From an uncultured Selenomonadaceae bacterium (GTDB lineage Bacteria > Bacillota > Negativicutes > Selenomonadales > Selenomonadaceae): 5,692 bases of DNA. How positions within the stretch are numbered: the first letter of the stretch is position 1; each line of letters starts with the position of its first letter. A program made the position numbers and the translations under genes. The notes beneath the pieces are model-generated. The model worked only from the letters and a program-made list of their open reading frames with translations. It was not told the DNA's origin and made no database searches. The DNA is taken from contig CACZOL010000205.1 of NCBI GenBank assembly GCA_902782705.1, positions 1-5,692 of the forward strand. The letters run 5' to 3'. This document shows positions 1 to 5,692 of this stretch, piece after piece.

Positions 1-141
1 AGCGGTCTTTGCCTTCGGCGTTTCCTGCTTCTTCAACGCGGGTTTAGCCTTCGGCGTTTCAGCTTTCTTCGGCGCAGACTTCGCCTTCGCCGCTTCATTT
101 TTCTTGATTGCAGACTTCGCCGTCGTCTTTTCAGCTTTTTT
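1..141 (-). repeat. In-frame 36-bp (12-codon) degenerate tandem repeat, about 4 units
   Basis: On the minus strand, units begin at 141, 105, 69 and 33, and the last is cut by the window edge. The encoded units are KKAEKTTAKSAI, KKNEAAKAKSAP, KKAETPKAKPAL and KKQETPKAKTA. The two units nearest the edge are the most alike in DNA: the plus-strand string gccttcggcgtttc recurs at 11 and 47, and a diverged copy begins at 83, giving an exact 36-base period. The array may continue beyond base 1. Because the period is a multiple of three, changes in copy number would keep the reading frame. Confidence 0.8.
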
Positions 142-339
142 CGACGTGGACTTCGCCTGTTTTGGGGACGACGCGGACGTTTTTGCTGCGGCCTTCGCCG
201 CCGGCTTCTTCACGGCGGGAGCTTTCTTAGCCGCTGCGCCGGACTTTTTCATTTCTTCCGCTTTCGCCGTCTTTTTCGCCGGTGCCTTTTCGGTCTTTTT
301 TACCGCCGCAGCTTTTTTTGCCGTCTTCTTTTCCGCCAT
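1..339 (-). CDS. rpoD: Probable RNA polymerase primary sigma factor RpoD (SigA), Lys/Ala-rich N-terminal extension only, 3' truncated by window edge
   Basis: Only the first 113 codons are present, and the frame is still open at base 1. About 36 residues are Lys and 33 Ala, with Pro, Thr, Ser and Glu making up most of the rest; there is no hydrophobic segment, so this part is probably disordered and strongly basic. Residues 67-113 form a 12-residue tandem repeat. No conserved sigma region (1.2-4.2) lies inside the window, so the name rests on position: rpoD/sigA directly follows dnaG in many bacteria, and basic Ala/Lys-rich N-terminal extensions are known in some primary sigma factors, for example in actinobacteria. 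I chose the ATG at 339 because a strong Shine-Dalgarno sequence sits 9 nt upstream. An in-frame ATG at 399 would add 20 residues and overlap the dnaG stop, but has no good ribosome site. A histone H1-like or other Lys/Ala-rich DNA-binding protein is the main alternative. Confidence 0.62.
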   Translation of the reverse strand, partial: MAEKKTAKKAAAVKKTEKAPAKKTAKAEEMKKSGAAAKKAPAVKKPAAKAAAKTSASSPKQAKSTSKKAEKTTAKSAIKKNEAAKAKSAPKKAETPKAKPALKKQETPKAKTA

Positions 340-348
340 ATCCTGCCG

Positions 349-360
349 CCCCCTTTCCTT
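349..360 (-). promoter_or_regulatory. Ribosome binding site that decides the start of the probable rpoD
   Basis: The minus strand reads AAGGAAAGGGGG, followed by 9 nt and then the ATG at 339. This purine-rich run is much better than anything before the alternative in-frame ATG at 399, where the upstream bases are the last codons of dnaG. It therefore favours the shorter protein. Confidence 0.65.
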
Positions 361-391
361 GTTTTCCTGCGTTGCTTTGCGTTTCAATCCT

Positions 392-2188
392 TCACTCATC
401 CATTCGTTGCCGTAAATTATTCAGCTGATCTATCTCTTGTTTTATTCGCTGACTTTTTTGTAATTCCTGCAAAAAATTTGAATTTCCTTCTCTTTCCATC
501 GCGTCCGCGCGAAGACGGTGTTCTTCAAAGGCTGCGCGCATTTGCGCGAGCCGGATCACCTGCAGGCAGTCGTCGCACAGGCCCTCCTTGTCCGGCGTCT
601 CTTCAAGCAATGCGTGCGAGAGCTCCGCTTCCGCCTCCTCGCCAAGCGTCTCTGCAACGCGTTCCTCGCTCGGCTCTTCTTCCTGGTCCGCGCACGCCGC
701 AATATAGCGAAGCAGCTGCTCATGAAGCGGGTACGGAAACGGTTCGTTTCCAAGCTCAGCCACGGCCAATACCGCCACGCCCGCGTCTTCCCAAGCCTTG
801 CGTATTAAAACGCGGCCTGCGCGGCGCACCGCATCGTCCACCGTCCGCACCGCCTGCCGACGGGGCTCAGGTCGAAGCTCAGCCGCCGGTTCATCACCCC
901 GATACATAGCCAGCTCTTGACGAATGATTCCCTCGTCGATGCCCAGATTGCTCTGCAAATAATGGATATACGCGTTTTGCTCCACCGCGCCCGACGCCCT
1001 GAGCGTCGGAAGGCACGCGCGCAGCGCCCGGTTTTTCCCGTCCAACGAACGTATATCGTTGCTCTTGAGCGCGTATTGAATCTGAAATTTCCCGATCGGT
1101 ACCGCCTGTTTCGCCAGCTCACGAAAAGCCTCACCGCCGTGCTTTCGCACGAACTCGTCGGGGTCCTTGCCGTCCGGCACGATCAAAACGCGCGCCTGCG
1201 CGCCCGTCGCGCTTACGATAGAAAGCGCGCGCAGCGTTGCGCGCTGTCCCGCCTCGTCGCTGTCATAGCAAAAACAGATATCCGTCGTGTAACGGAGAAG
1301 CAATCGGCATTGCTCCGCCGTGAACGCCGTTCCCAGCGACGCGACCGCATTGCCGACGCCCGCCGCCGCCAGCGAAATCGCGTCCATATACCCCTCAACG
1401 AGAAGCGCCCAGCCCTCCGAGCGAATGGCGCTTTTCGCGCGATCCAGCCCGAAAAGCAAACGACGTTTGTTGAAGATCGCCGTTTCCGGCGAATTCAAAT
1501 ATTTCGGCTTACCGTCGTCTATGACGCGTCCGCCGAATCCGACGACGCGTCCCCGCTCGTCCGCGATGGGAATCATCGCCCGATTGCGGAAGCGATCGTA
1601 GACGCCGCCCCGCCCTTCCGTGACGAGCCCGCCTTCCAAGAGCAGCTTTTCGCTGACGCCCCGCTTTAAAAAACCGTCGCGCAATTTCCCGAAAGCGTCC
1701 GGCGCAAACCCGAGCCCGAAAGCCTCAATCGTTTCTTTCCCGATTCCTCTCCCTGCGAAATAGCGGAGGCCCGCTTCGCCATACCGCGTTTTTAAAAGGC
1801 AATTGTGGAAAAACGACTGCGCCATACCCATCATTTTCCTGAGATCGTCGAGCTTTCGGTCGCGCGCGATCTCCTCGTCGGATTTCTCTCTCTCCGGCAG
1901 CGGGATTCCGAGCTTTTCGGCCTGCATCTTGATCGCGTCGAAATAGCTGACATTCTCGATCATCGACAGGAACTTGAACACGTTCCCGCCCGCGTGGCAG
2001 CCGAAACAATAAAAAAACCCCTTGTCCGGCGTCACGGAGAAAGACGGCGTCTTCTCCTGGTGAAACGGACAACAGCCCCAATAGTTCCGGCCTTTCTTTT
2101 TCAGCGGAACATAGGACGCGACCACGCTCAAAATATCCGAAGCCTCGCGCACGCGGGCCACGAAATCGTCCATCGCCGCGCTTCTCAT
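392..2188 (-). CDS. dnaG: DNA primase DnaG
   Basis: Synthesises the short RNA primers that start leading- and lagging-strand DNA synthesis, acting with the replicative helicase at the fork. From the ATG at 2188 the protein is 598 residues, normal for DnaG. An N-terminal CHC2 zinc-binding domain (about 30-95) shows CPFHQEKTPSF and FYCFGCHAGG, with ligands C40, H43, C61 and C64. The RNA polymerase core follows, with DRFRNRAMIPI near 198 and KYLNSPET near 229. The TOPRIM catalytic site has E265 in VEGYMDA and D309/D311 in YDSDEAG, followed by GKDPDEF. The C-terminal part from about 430 is diverged and helical, as expected for the helicase-interaction domain. A GTG at 2200 opens the same frame but lies inside the Shine-Dalgarno region, and an ATG at 2173 (MDDFVARV) is a shorter option. 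The gene follows dgt, has a likely promoter just upstream, and is followed by the probable rpoD after 52 nt. Confidence 0.98.
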   Translation of the reverse strand: MRSAAMDDFVARVREASDILSVVASYVPLKKKGRNYWGCCPFHQEKTPSFSVTPDKGFFYCFGCHAGGNVFKFLSMIENVSYFDAIKMQAEKLGIPLPEREKSDEEIARDRKLDDLRKMMGMAQSFFHNCLLKTRYGEAGLRYFAGRGIGKETIEAFGLGFAPDAFGKLRDGFLKRGVSEKLLLEGGLVTEGRGGVYDRFRNRAMIPIADERGRVVGFGGRVIDDGKPKYLNSPETAIFNKRRLLFGLDRAKSAIRSEGWALLVEGYMDAISLAAAGVGNAVASLGTAFTAEQCRLLLRYTTDICFCYDSDEAGQRATLRALSIVSATGAQARVLIVPDGKDPDEFVRKHGGEAFRELAKQAVPIGKFQIQYALKSNDIRSLDGKNRALRACLPTLRASGAVEQNAYIHYLQSNLGIDEGIIRQELAMYRGDEPAAELRPEPRRQAVRTVDDAVRRAGRVLIRKAWEDAGVAVLAVAELGNEPFPYPLHEQLLRYIAACADQEEEPSEERVAETLGEEAEAELSHALLEETPDKEGLCDDCLQVIRLAQMRAAFEEHRLRADAMEREGNSNFLQELQKSQRIKQEIDQLNNLRQRMDE

Positions 2189-2194
2189 ACAAAG

Positions 2195-2204
2195 CTCCAC
2201 CTTT
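2195..2204 (-). promoter_or_regulatory. Ribosome binding site of dnaG
   Basis: AAAGGTGGAG on the minus strand ends 6 nt before the ATG at 2188. The in-frame GTG at 2200 lies within this motif, which argues against that upstream start. Confidence 0.6.
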
Positions 2205-2223
2205 GGAAAAAAGTTTTCAACGG

Positions 2224-2229
2224 ATTATA
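2224..2229 (-). promoter_or_regulatory. Candidate sigma-70 type -10 box for dnaG (and probable rpoD)
   Basis: A perfect TATAAT on the minus strand lies 35 nt before the dnaG ATG, predicting a leader of roughly 25-30 nt that includes the ribosome site. At 17-nt spacing the -35 position reads GGATTT, a poor match, and there is no TGn extension. However, the region upstream is rich in A and T tracts (2241-2276) that could act as an UP-like element. It sits in the only sizeable gap between dgt and dnaG. Transcription may also read through from dgt, since no convincing terminator was found between them. Confidence 0.45.
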
Positions 2230-2301
2230 TTCCATACAAATCAAAAAAATCCTTTCGCAAAAAAAAGAAAATTTTCCCGTCAGAAAAATCCCCGACAAGC
2301 G

Positions 2302-3318
2302 TTACCGCCCTAACGATTCCTTGATCGTCATGCCCACCGGCGGCACGAAGATCTCATGGAACAGCTGCACCGCATAGCTGTCCGTCAGCCCCGCCACATA
2401 ATCCACGACGCTCTGCTGCCGTCCCCAGCGCTCCTCGCGCTCGAGGAATTCTTTCGGCAGCCGGTCAAAATTCCGGATAAAATATTTGTAAAGCTGACGC
2501 AGCACAAACACGGCCTGTTCCCGCTCCCGTGCCAACGCCGTCGAATGGTAAATACGCTCGAACATGAACTCGCGAAAAGTCTTCATCACGTCCTGCATCG
2601 ACGGGGAAAAAGAAATATCGTGGATTCCTTCCGAATAAGTGATAATATCCGATACAAACCCAGTAATCATCGCCGAATGTGCGTCCCCCAGCGCGTCCAC
2701 CACCAGCGGCGGCAAATCGTCCGGCGCCAGGAGGCCCGCGCGCAGGCTGTCGTCATAATCATGGCAAAGATATGCGATGCGGTCGGCATGGTGCACGATG
2801 CGTCCTTCCAAAGTTTTCGCGCGCTCCTTGCCCGTATGATGGACGATGCCGTCCCGCACGTCGTCCGTCAAATTCAGGCCCGCGCCCTCACGCTCCAAAT
2901 AATCGACGACGCGAAGGCTCTGCTCGTTGTGTGCAAAATGACCGCAAAGCTCCGCCATCGCAGCCTCGCCCGAATGACCGAACGGCGTGTGCCCGACGTC
3001 GTGCCCCAGCGCAATCGCCTCTACAAGATCCTCGTTCAGCCGCAGCCCTCGCGCAATCGTCCGCGAAATCTGCGCAACTTCAAGACTGTGCGTCATACGC
3101 GTGCGGTAGTGGTCGCCCGACATGATATAAACCTGCGTCTTGTGTTTCATGCGGCGAAACGACTTGGAATGAAGAATCCGATCGCGGTCGCGCTGATACG
3201 CGGTTCGAAACGGGCAAAGATCGATCTCGCCCCGCCGTTTTGCCTCGCGGCTCTTCGCCGCGTCCGGCGACAGGATTTGATATTCCAATTCTTCCGTGCG
3301 CTCCCGTATCGTCTGCAT
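2302..3318 (-). CDS. dgt: Deoxyguanosinetriphosphate triphosphohydrolase-like protein (HD-domain dNTPase)
   Basis: Family members hydrolyse dNTPs to the deoxynucleoside plus inorganic triphosphate, helping to control dNTP pools in the cytoplasm. From the ATG at 3318 the protein is 338 residues, matching the shorter bacterial Dgt-like group. The N-terminal signature CPFRTAYQRDRDRILHSKSF spans about 35-54, followed by RRMKHKTQVY. The HD metal site is complete: H77 in TRMTHSLEV, H106-D107 in GHDVGHTPFGH and D179 in HHADRIAYL. FAHNEQSLR near 128-136 is also typical of the family. The start is supported by a GGGGAGGGG ribosome site 7 nt upstream. In-frame ATGs at 3363 and 3408 exist, but they add a non-conserved stretch, and the ATG at 3408 falls inside the terminator of the preceding unit. 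No clear promoter was recognised in the 70 nt between that terminator and the gene. The exact substrate preference (dGTP or other dNTPs) cannot be read from sequence. Confidence 0.95.
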   Translation of the reverse strand: MQTIRERTEELEYQILSPDAAKSREAKRRGEIDLCPFRTAYQRDRDRILHSKSFRRMKHKTQVYIMSGDHYRTRMTHSLEVAQISRTIARGLRLNEDLVEAIALGHDVGHTPFGHSGEAAMAELCGHFAHNEQSLRVVDYLEREGAGLNLTDDVRDGIVHHTGKERAKTLEGRIVHHADRIAYLCHDYDDSLRAGLLAPDDLPPLVVDALGDAHSAMITGFVSDIITYSEGIHDISFSPSMQDVMKTFREFMFERIYHSTALAREREQAVFVLRQLYKYFIRNFDRLPKEFLEREERWGRQQSVVDYVAGLTDSYAVQLFHEIFVPPVGMTIKESLGR

Positions 3319-3325
3319 AGCTTCG

Positions 3326-3334
3326 CCCCTCCCC
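3326..3334 (-). promoter_or_regulatory. Ribosome binding site of dgt
   Basis: GGGGAGGGG on the minus strand ends 7 nt before the ATG at 3318. It selects this start over the longer in-frame options at 3363 and 3408. Confidence 0.6.
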
Positions 3335-3389
3335 GCGCGTCTTTTTTTGTCTCTATTCTGCATGAAACGAAAATTTCCTGCCGCGACAT

Positions 3390-3417
3390 AAAAAAAGCCG
3401 CAGGGCACCCCTACGGC
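3390..3417 (-). terminator. Rho-independent terminator after trmB
   Basis: The minus strand reads GCCGTAGGG, a GTG loop, then CCCTGCGGC: a 9-bp stem with one G-U pair, followed directly by seven T residues. It begins 25 nt past the trmB stop and ends 71 nt before the dgt start, so it separates the symporter-trmB unit from dgt-dnaG-rpoD. On the plus strand the stem is not followed by a T run, so it should act in one direction only. Confidence 0.9.
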
Positions 3418-3442
3418 AGCTAATATACGACATTACAATGTA

Positions 3443-4093
3443 TCATGGAAAATGCACGACGCAGCGATGGATTTTTTCCCCGAAGCCGCTGAATTTTTTC
3501 TCGTACTCCGTCTCGATATTGTCCGGTCGATTCTCCGCATGCAAGTCGTAGGACACGTCCTCAACCTGCAATCCCGCAGCCGCGAACTCCTCCAGCGAAA
3601 AATCGAAAAGCCCCGGATTGTCCGTCTTGAAAATCAAAAGTCCGCCGGGCCGCAAAACACGCCGATATTTTTCCAAGAACGCGCGATACGTAAGACGTCG
3701 CTTCGCATGCCGCGCTTTTGGCCACGGGTCGCAGAAATTGATATAAAGACCGTCCACTTCCCCGGGGGCGAAAATCTCCTCCAGCGCGTGAATGTCAAAG
3801 ACGAGCAGCCGCACGTTTTTGAGCTCCGCCTCACGCACTTTCTTTGCCGCCTTGTAAAGCACGTCCTGCTGTGCTTCGATCCCAAGGAAGCTGTTCTCCG
3901 GCTGGCGCGCCGCGATCTGGCTGATAAATCCGCCTTTGCCCGTGCCGAGCTCCACGTAGAGCGGCGCAGGACGGCCGAATATCTCCTTCCATCGTCCGCG
4001 CTCCGCCTCCGTCGCAGGCTTGTCCTTCGGATATACAAAATCATCAAAGTCGTGAATCGCCGTGTCAATCCACGGCTTTCTTCTCAATCGCAA
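3443..4093 (-). CDS. trmB: tRNA (guanine-N7-)-methyltransferase TrmB
   Basis: Transfers a methyl group from S-adenosylmethionine to N7 of guanine, by family knowledge G46 in the tRNA variable loop. The protein is 216 residues, normal for bacterial TrmB. A class I methyltransferase fold is shown by the SAM-binding loop YVELGTGKGGF (46-56) and the acidic E73 in GIEAQ. The family signature NFCDPWPKARHAKRRLTY spans about 119-136, with TDNP at 157-160 and TEYEKKF near 195-201. The start is a TTG at 4093: an in-frame TGA lies nine codons upstream with no ATG or GTG after it, the opening MRLRRKPW matches the usual start of Firmicutes TrmB, and a good ribosome site lies 9 nt before. It follows the symporter by 36 nt on the same strand and is closed by a strong terminator, so the two are probably cotranscribed, although the functions are not obviously related. 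Confidence 0.97.
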   Translation of the reverse strand: MRLRRKPWIDTAIHDFDDFVYPKDKPATEAERGRWKEIFGRPAPLYVELGTGKGGFISQIAARQPENSFLGIEAQQDVLYKAAKKVREAELKNVRLLVFDIHALEEIFAPGEVDGLYINFCDPWPKARHAKRRLTYRAFLEKYRRVLRPGGLLIFKTDNPGLFDFSLEEFAAAGLQVEDVSYDLHAENRPDNIETEYEKKFSGFGEKIHRCVVHFP

Positions 4094-4102
4094 ACAATCA
4101 TT

Positions 4103-4112
4103 TCCCTTCTCC
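4103..4112 (-). promoter_or_regulatory. Ribosome binding site that fixes the TTG start of trmB
   Basis: GGAGAAGGGA on the minus strand is followed by 9 nt and then TTG at 4093. The nearby ATG within GGGAAATG is out of frame and meets a stop after five codons, so this site most sensibly serves the TTG. Confidence 0.65.
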
Positions 4113-4129
4113 GTTCACATCGTCCGGCT

Positions 4130-5692
4130 TCAGTCCGCGTCATAGACCGACTGATCCACTTTCCCTTCCGTCCGCGCCAACAGGAACGCAGACACCGTAT
4201 TTCCGACTACGTTGCCCACAGTCCGAAATCCGTCTACCAACGGGTCGATACCGATAAAAAGCGTGACCTGCGCCGCCGGAACCCCGGCCATGCCAAAGAC
4301 AGACGCCATGACAAGAATGGTCGCGCCCGGCACGCTGGGGAACGTGAACGCCAAAAGCAGCACCGCGAAAAAGAACGAGAACAAGAACTCCGCGTCCACC
4401 GGAAGGCCGAAAGTCAGCCGCAGAAGGAGCGCCAGCATGACGACGTAGCTCCCGCTGCCCATCATGTTGAACTGGAGCCCTACGGGAACAGCAAACATCG
4501 CAACTTTTTCCTCCATGCCGAGCTTTTTCGAGCAGAAGGCCAGGGTATCCGGCAGGCACGCATTAGAGCTGCGGAGGGAAAAAGGCAGGATACTGAAGGG
4601 AAGGAATTTTTTCAGAAACGGCATCGGCGACAACCGTCCCACCACCGCCACGAAAACAGCAGAAACGACGATCACCAGCAGAAGCTCGACAAAGGCTCCG
4701 CCGATGATACGCCCATAAAGAAGCAGCACAGAGAGTTCGGTATTCATCATCAGCTTTGCCATGGAAACCGCCACCACGACAGGCATCAGCGGCAAGATGG
4801 CGCCCATGGCATCCGTAAAGAAGCCGCTGCAAAAAACGACGAAAGTTCGAACCCCAGCCACCCGGTCCGCAGCTTTCGACAAAAGCATGCCGAAAAACAG
4901 GGCAAGGAACAGCACTTGTAAAAGATTGTTTCCTTCAAAAGGAACGATGATGTTCTTTGGTACGATGCCCATGATGACGTCTCGTACAGACAGGGTGGCG
5001 CCTCCCACGGAGGAGTCCCCTCCTGCCATGACCATCAGTTCCGGCATGGCGCCCATCTGCACCCCCAAGCAAACGGCAAGTCCCAACATGATCGCCAACT
5101 TCGCCATGGAAATCAAAAGGAGCTTCCCGCCCATACGCCCGATATCCGCCGTGTCAGACATGCCGGTAATTCCCGCCGTCACCGAGAAGAAGATCATCGG
5201 CGCCGCCACCATCAGCAGCGCATTCATAAACATCGTCTCAATCGGCAAAAAGAAAGTGTTGCCCACCCATCGGAGCGTTTCACCTTCAAGACTAGCCTTC
5301 ATGACGACGCCAAGAGCGATACCAAGAACGAGAGCCGTCAGCGTGTAGACGGCGTTCTTGCTGTCGGAACTGTGGATTCGGATGGAAACGATATTCTCGC
5401 CCTTTTTCCACGAATAACTCAATTTTTCCCGATTCGCTTTCAGAATGGCGATACTGTAGTAGTCCGTCTCGTCCTCCGTGATCTCGTTCATCTCAATGAT
5501 AGGATTGAATTGCTCCCCTTTCGCTGAGAGACTAAGGTGGACATCGCCAAAACGCTTCCGGACGTCAAGACGGGCAGAAAACGAGGAATCTCCTCCTAGC
5601 CCTTTCGACAGACGGAAAAAATTTTCTTCCATAAGAAGTTCCGCCAAAAGGATCTCCTTTTGCGACAGTTCCATTCCGGTCAGGATTTCCTC
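4130..5692 (-). CDS. Dicarboxylate/amino acid:cation symporter (DAACS/GltPh family) with extra soluble N-terminal domain; 5' end probably beyond the window
   Basis: An inner-membrane secondary transporter likely to import a dicarboxylate or acidic amino acid with cations; the substrate is not determined. Numbering starts at the ATG at 5674 (514 residues), but the frame stays open through six more codons to the edge, and the only purine run (GAGGAA) lies 13 nt from that ATG, so the true start is probably outside. Residues 1-101 are soluble and resemble a worn RsbW-like ATP-binding fold. Membrane helices begin near 109. The transport core shows hairpin HP1 (SLRSSNACLPDTL, 366-378), the TM7 segment NMMGS (403-407, normally NMDGT), hairpin HP2 (PSVPGATILVMASVF, 446-460) and TM8 (IDPLVDGFRTVGNVVGN, 476-492). 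TM8 keeps the equivalents of GltPh D390, D394, R397 and N401, but has Asn492 where GltPh has the sodium ligand D405. Retention of the Arg supports an acidic substrate. trmB follows after 36 nt. Confidence 0.92.
   Translation of the reverse strand, partial: EEILTGMELSQKEILLAELLMEENFFRLSKGLGGDSSFSARLDVRKRFGDVHLSLSAKGEQFNPIIEMNEITEDETDYYSIAILKANREKLSYSWKKGENIVSIRIHSSDSKNAVYTLTALVLGIALGVVMKASLEGETLRWVGNTFFLPIETMFMNALLMVAAPMIFFSVTAGITGMSDTADIGRMGGKLLLISMAKLAIMLGLAVCLGVQMGAMPELMVMAGGDSSVGGATLSVRDVIMGIVPKNIIVPFEGNNLLQVLFLALFFGMLLSKAADRVAGVRTFVVFCSGFFTDAMGAILPLMPVVVAVSMAKLMMNTELSVLLLYGRIIGGAFVELLLVIVVSAVFVAVVGRLSPMPFLKKFLPFSILPFSLRSSNACLPDTLAFCSKKLGMEEKVAMFAVPVGLQFNMMGSGSYVVMLALLLRLTFGLPVDAEFLFSFFFAVLLLAFTFPSVPGATILVMASVFGMAGVPAAQVTLFIGIDPLVDGFRTVGNVVGNTVSAFLLARTEGKVDQSVYDAD

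Noticed and set aside
1..141. Direct repeats at 36-base spacing considered as a CRISPR array
   Set aside because: The units are contiguous with no unique spacers, and they encode a continuous 12-residue protein repeat.
104..415. Plus-strand frame rich in Phe and Ala, superficially like a membrane protein
   Set aside because: It is the reverse complement of Lys/Ala codons (AAG/GCG becoming CTT/CGC-type codons). The minus-strand frame has a strong ribosome site and the expected position after dnaG.
917..1669. Plus-strand open frame (250 codons) antisense to dnaG
   Set aside because: It overlaps the conserved polymerase core and TOPRIM region of DnaG on the minus strand. Its composition is Arg-rich, as expected for a shadow frame.
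2267..2276. GAAAATTTTC palindrome followed by a T run, considered as a dgt terminator
   Set aside because: The stem is only five base pairs, mostly A-T, with no room for a loop unless it shrinks further. It is too weak to call a terminator.
2319..2354. Possibility of a small RNA or riboswitch in the gaps near dgt
   Set aside because: The only gaps (2189-2301 and 3319-3442) are short, with no conserved aptamer-like structure seen beyond the terminator. The stretch listed here is the 3' end of dgt itself.
3319..3408. N-terminal extension of dgt to ATG 3408 or 3363
   Set aside because: The extension is not conserved-looking and runs into the upstream terminator hairpin. The ATG at 3318 has the clear ribosome site and gives the usual family length.
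2356..3423. Plus-strand open frame (355 codons) antisense to dgt
   Set aside because: The HD-domain gene on the other strand is unambiguous. The antisense translation is Arg/Pro/His-rich without motifs.
3452..4921. Long plus-strand open frame (489 codons) antisense to trmB and the symporter
   Set aside because: It lies opposite two genes with clear family motifs, has low-complexity Arg/His-rich content and no recognisable domain. It is an antisense shadow of GC-rich coding sequence.

Overview
The window looks like bacterial chromosome, most likely from a member of the Negativicutes (Selenomonas-like). This rests on the gene order dgt-dnaG-(rpoD), strong Gram-positive-type Shine-Dalgarno sequences, fairly GC-rich codon use, and a Lys/Ala-rich protein directly downstream of dnaG. 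The taxonomic call is inference from synteny and style, not a database result. All supported genes lie on the minus strand, so transcription runs from high to low coordinates. Coding density is high, and no RNA gene, CRISPR array, insertion sequence or phage gene was seen.

In transcription order: (i) 5692-4130 is a dicarboxylate/amino acid:cation symporter whose frame is open to the window edge. It carries about 100 soluble residues before the first membrane helix, and these resemble a degenerate RsbW-type (HATPase) ATP-binding fold. (ii) 4093-3443 is trmB, the tRNA guanine-N7 methyltransferase, with a TTG start 36 nt after the symporter. (iii) 3417-3390 is a clear Rho-independent terminator that closes the symporter-trmB unit. 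(iv) 3318-2302 is dgt, an HD-domain dNTP triphosphohydrolase. (v) 2301-2189 is an AT-rich gap with a perfect TATAAT box. (vi) 2188-392 is dnaG, the DNA primase. (vii) 339-1 is the first 113 codons of a Lys/Ala-rich protein, most likely the N-terminal extension of the primary sigma factor RpoD, containing a 36-bp (12-residue) tandem repeat.

The lower half is a version of the conserved macromolecular-synthesis cluster: dNTP pool control (Dgt), replication priming (DnaG) and transcription initiation (probable RpoD). The upper half pairs a transporter with a tRNA-modifying enzyme, with no obvious functional link. No wholly new system is evident. The points most worth a second look are the soluble N-terminal domain of the symporter, the replaced cation-site aspartates in the same protein, and the repeat-bearing basic N-terminus of the probable sigma factor.
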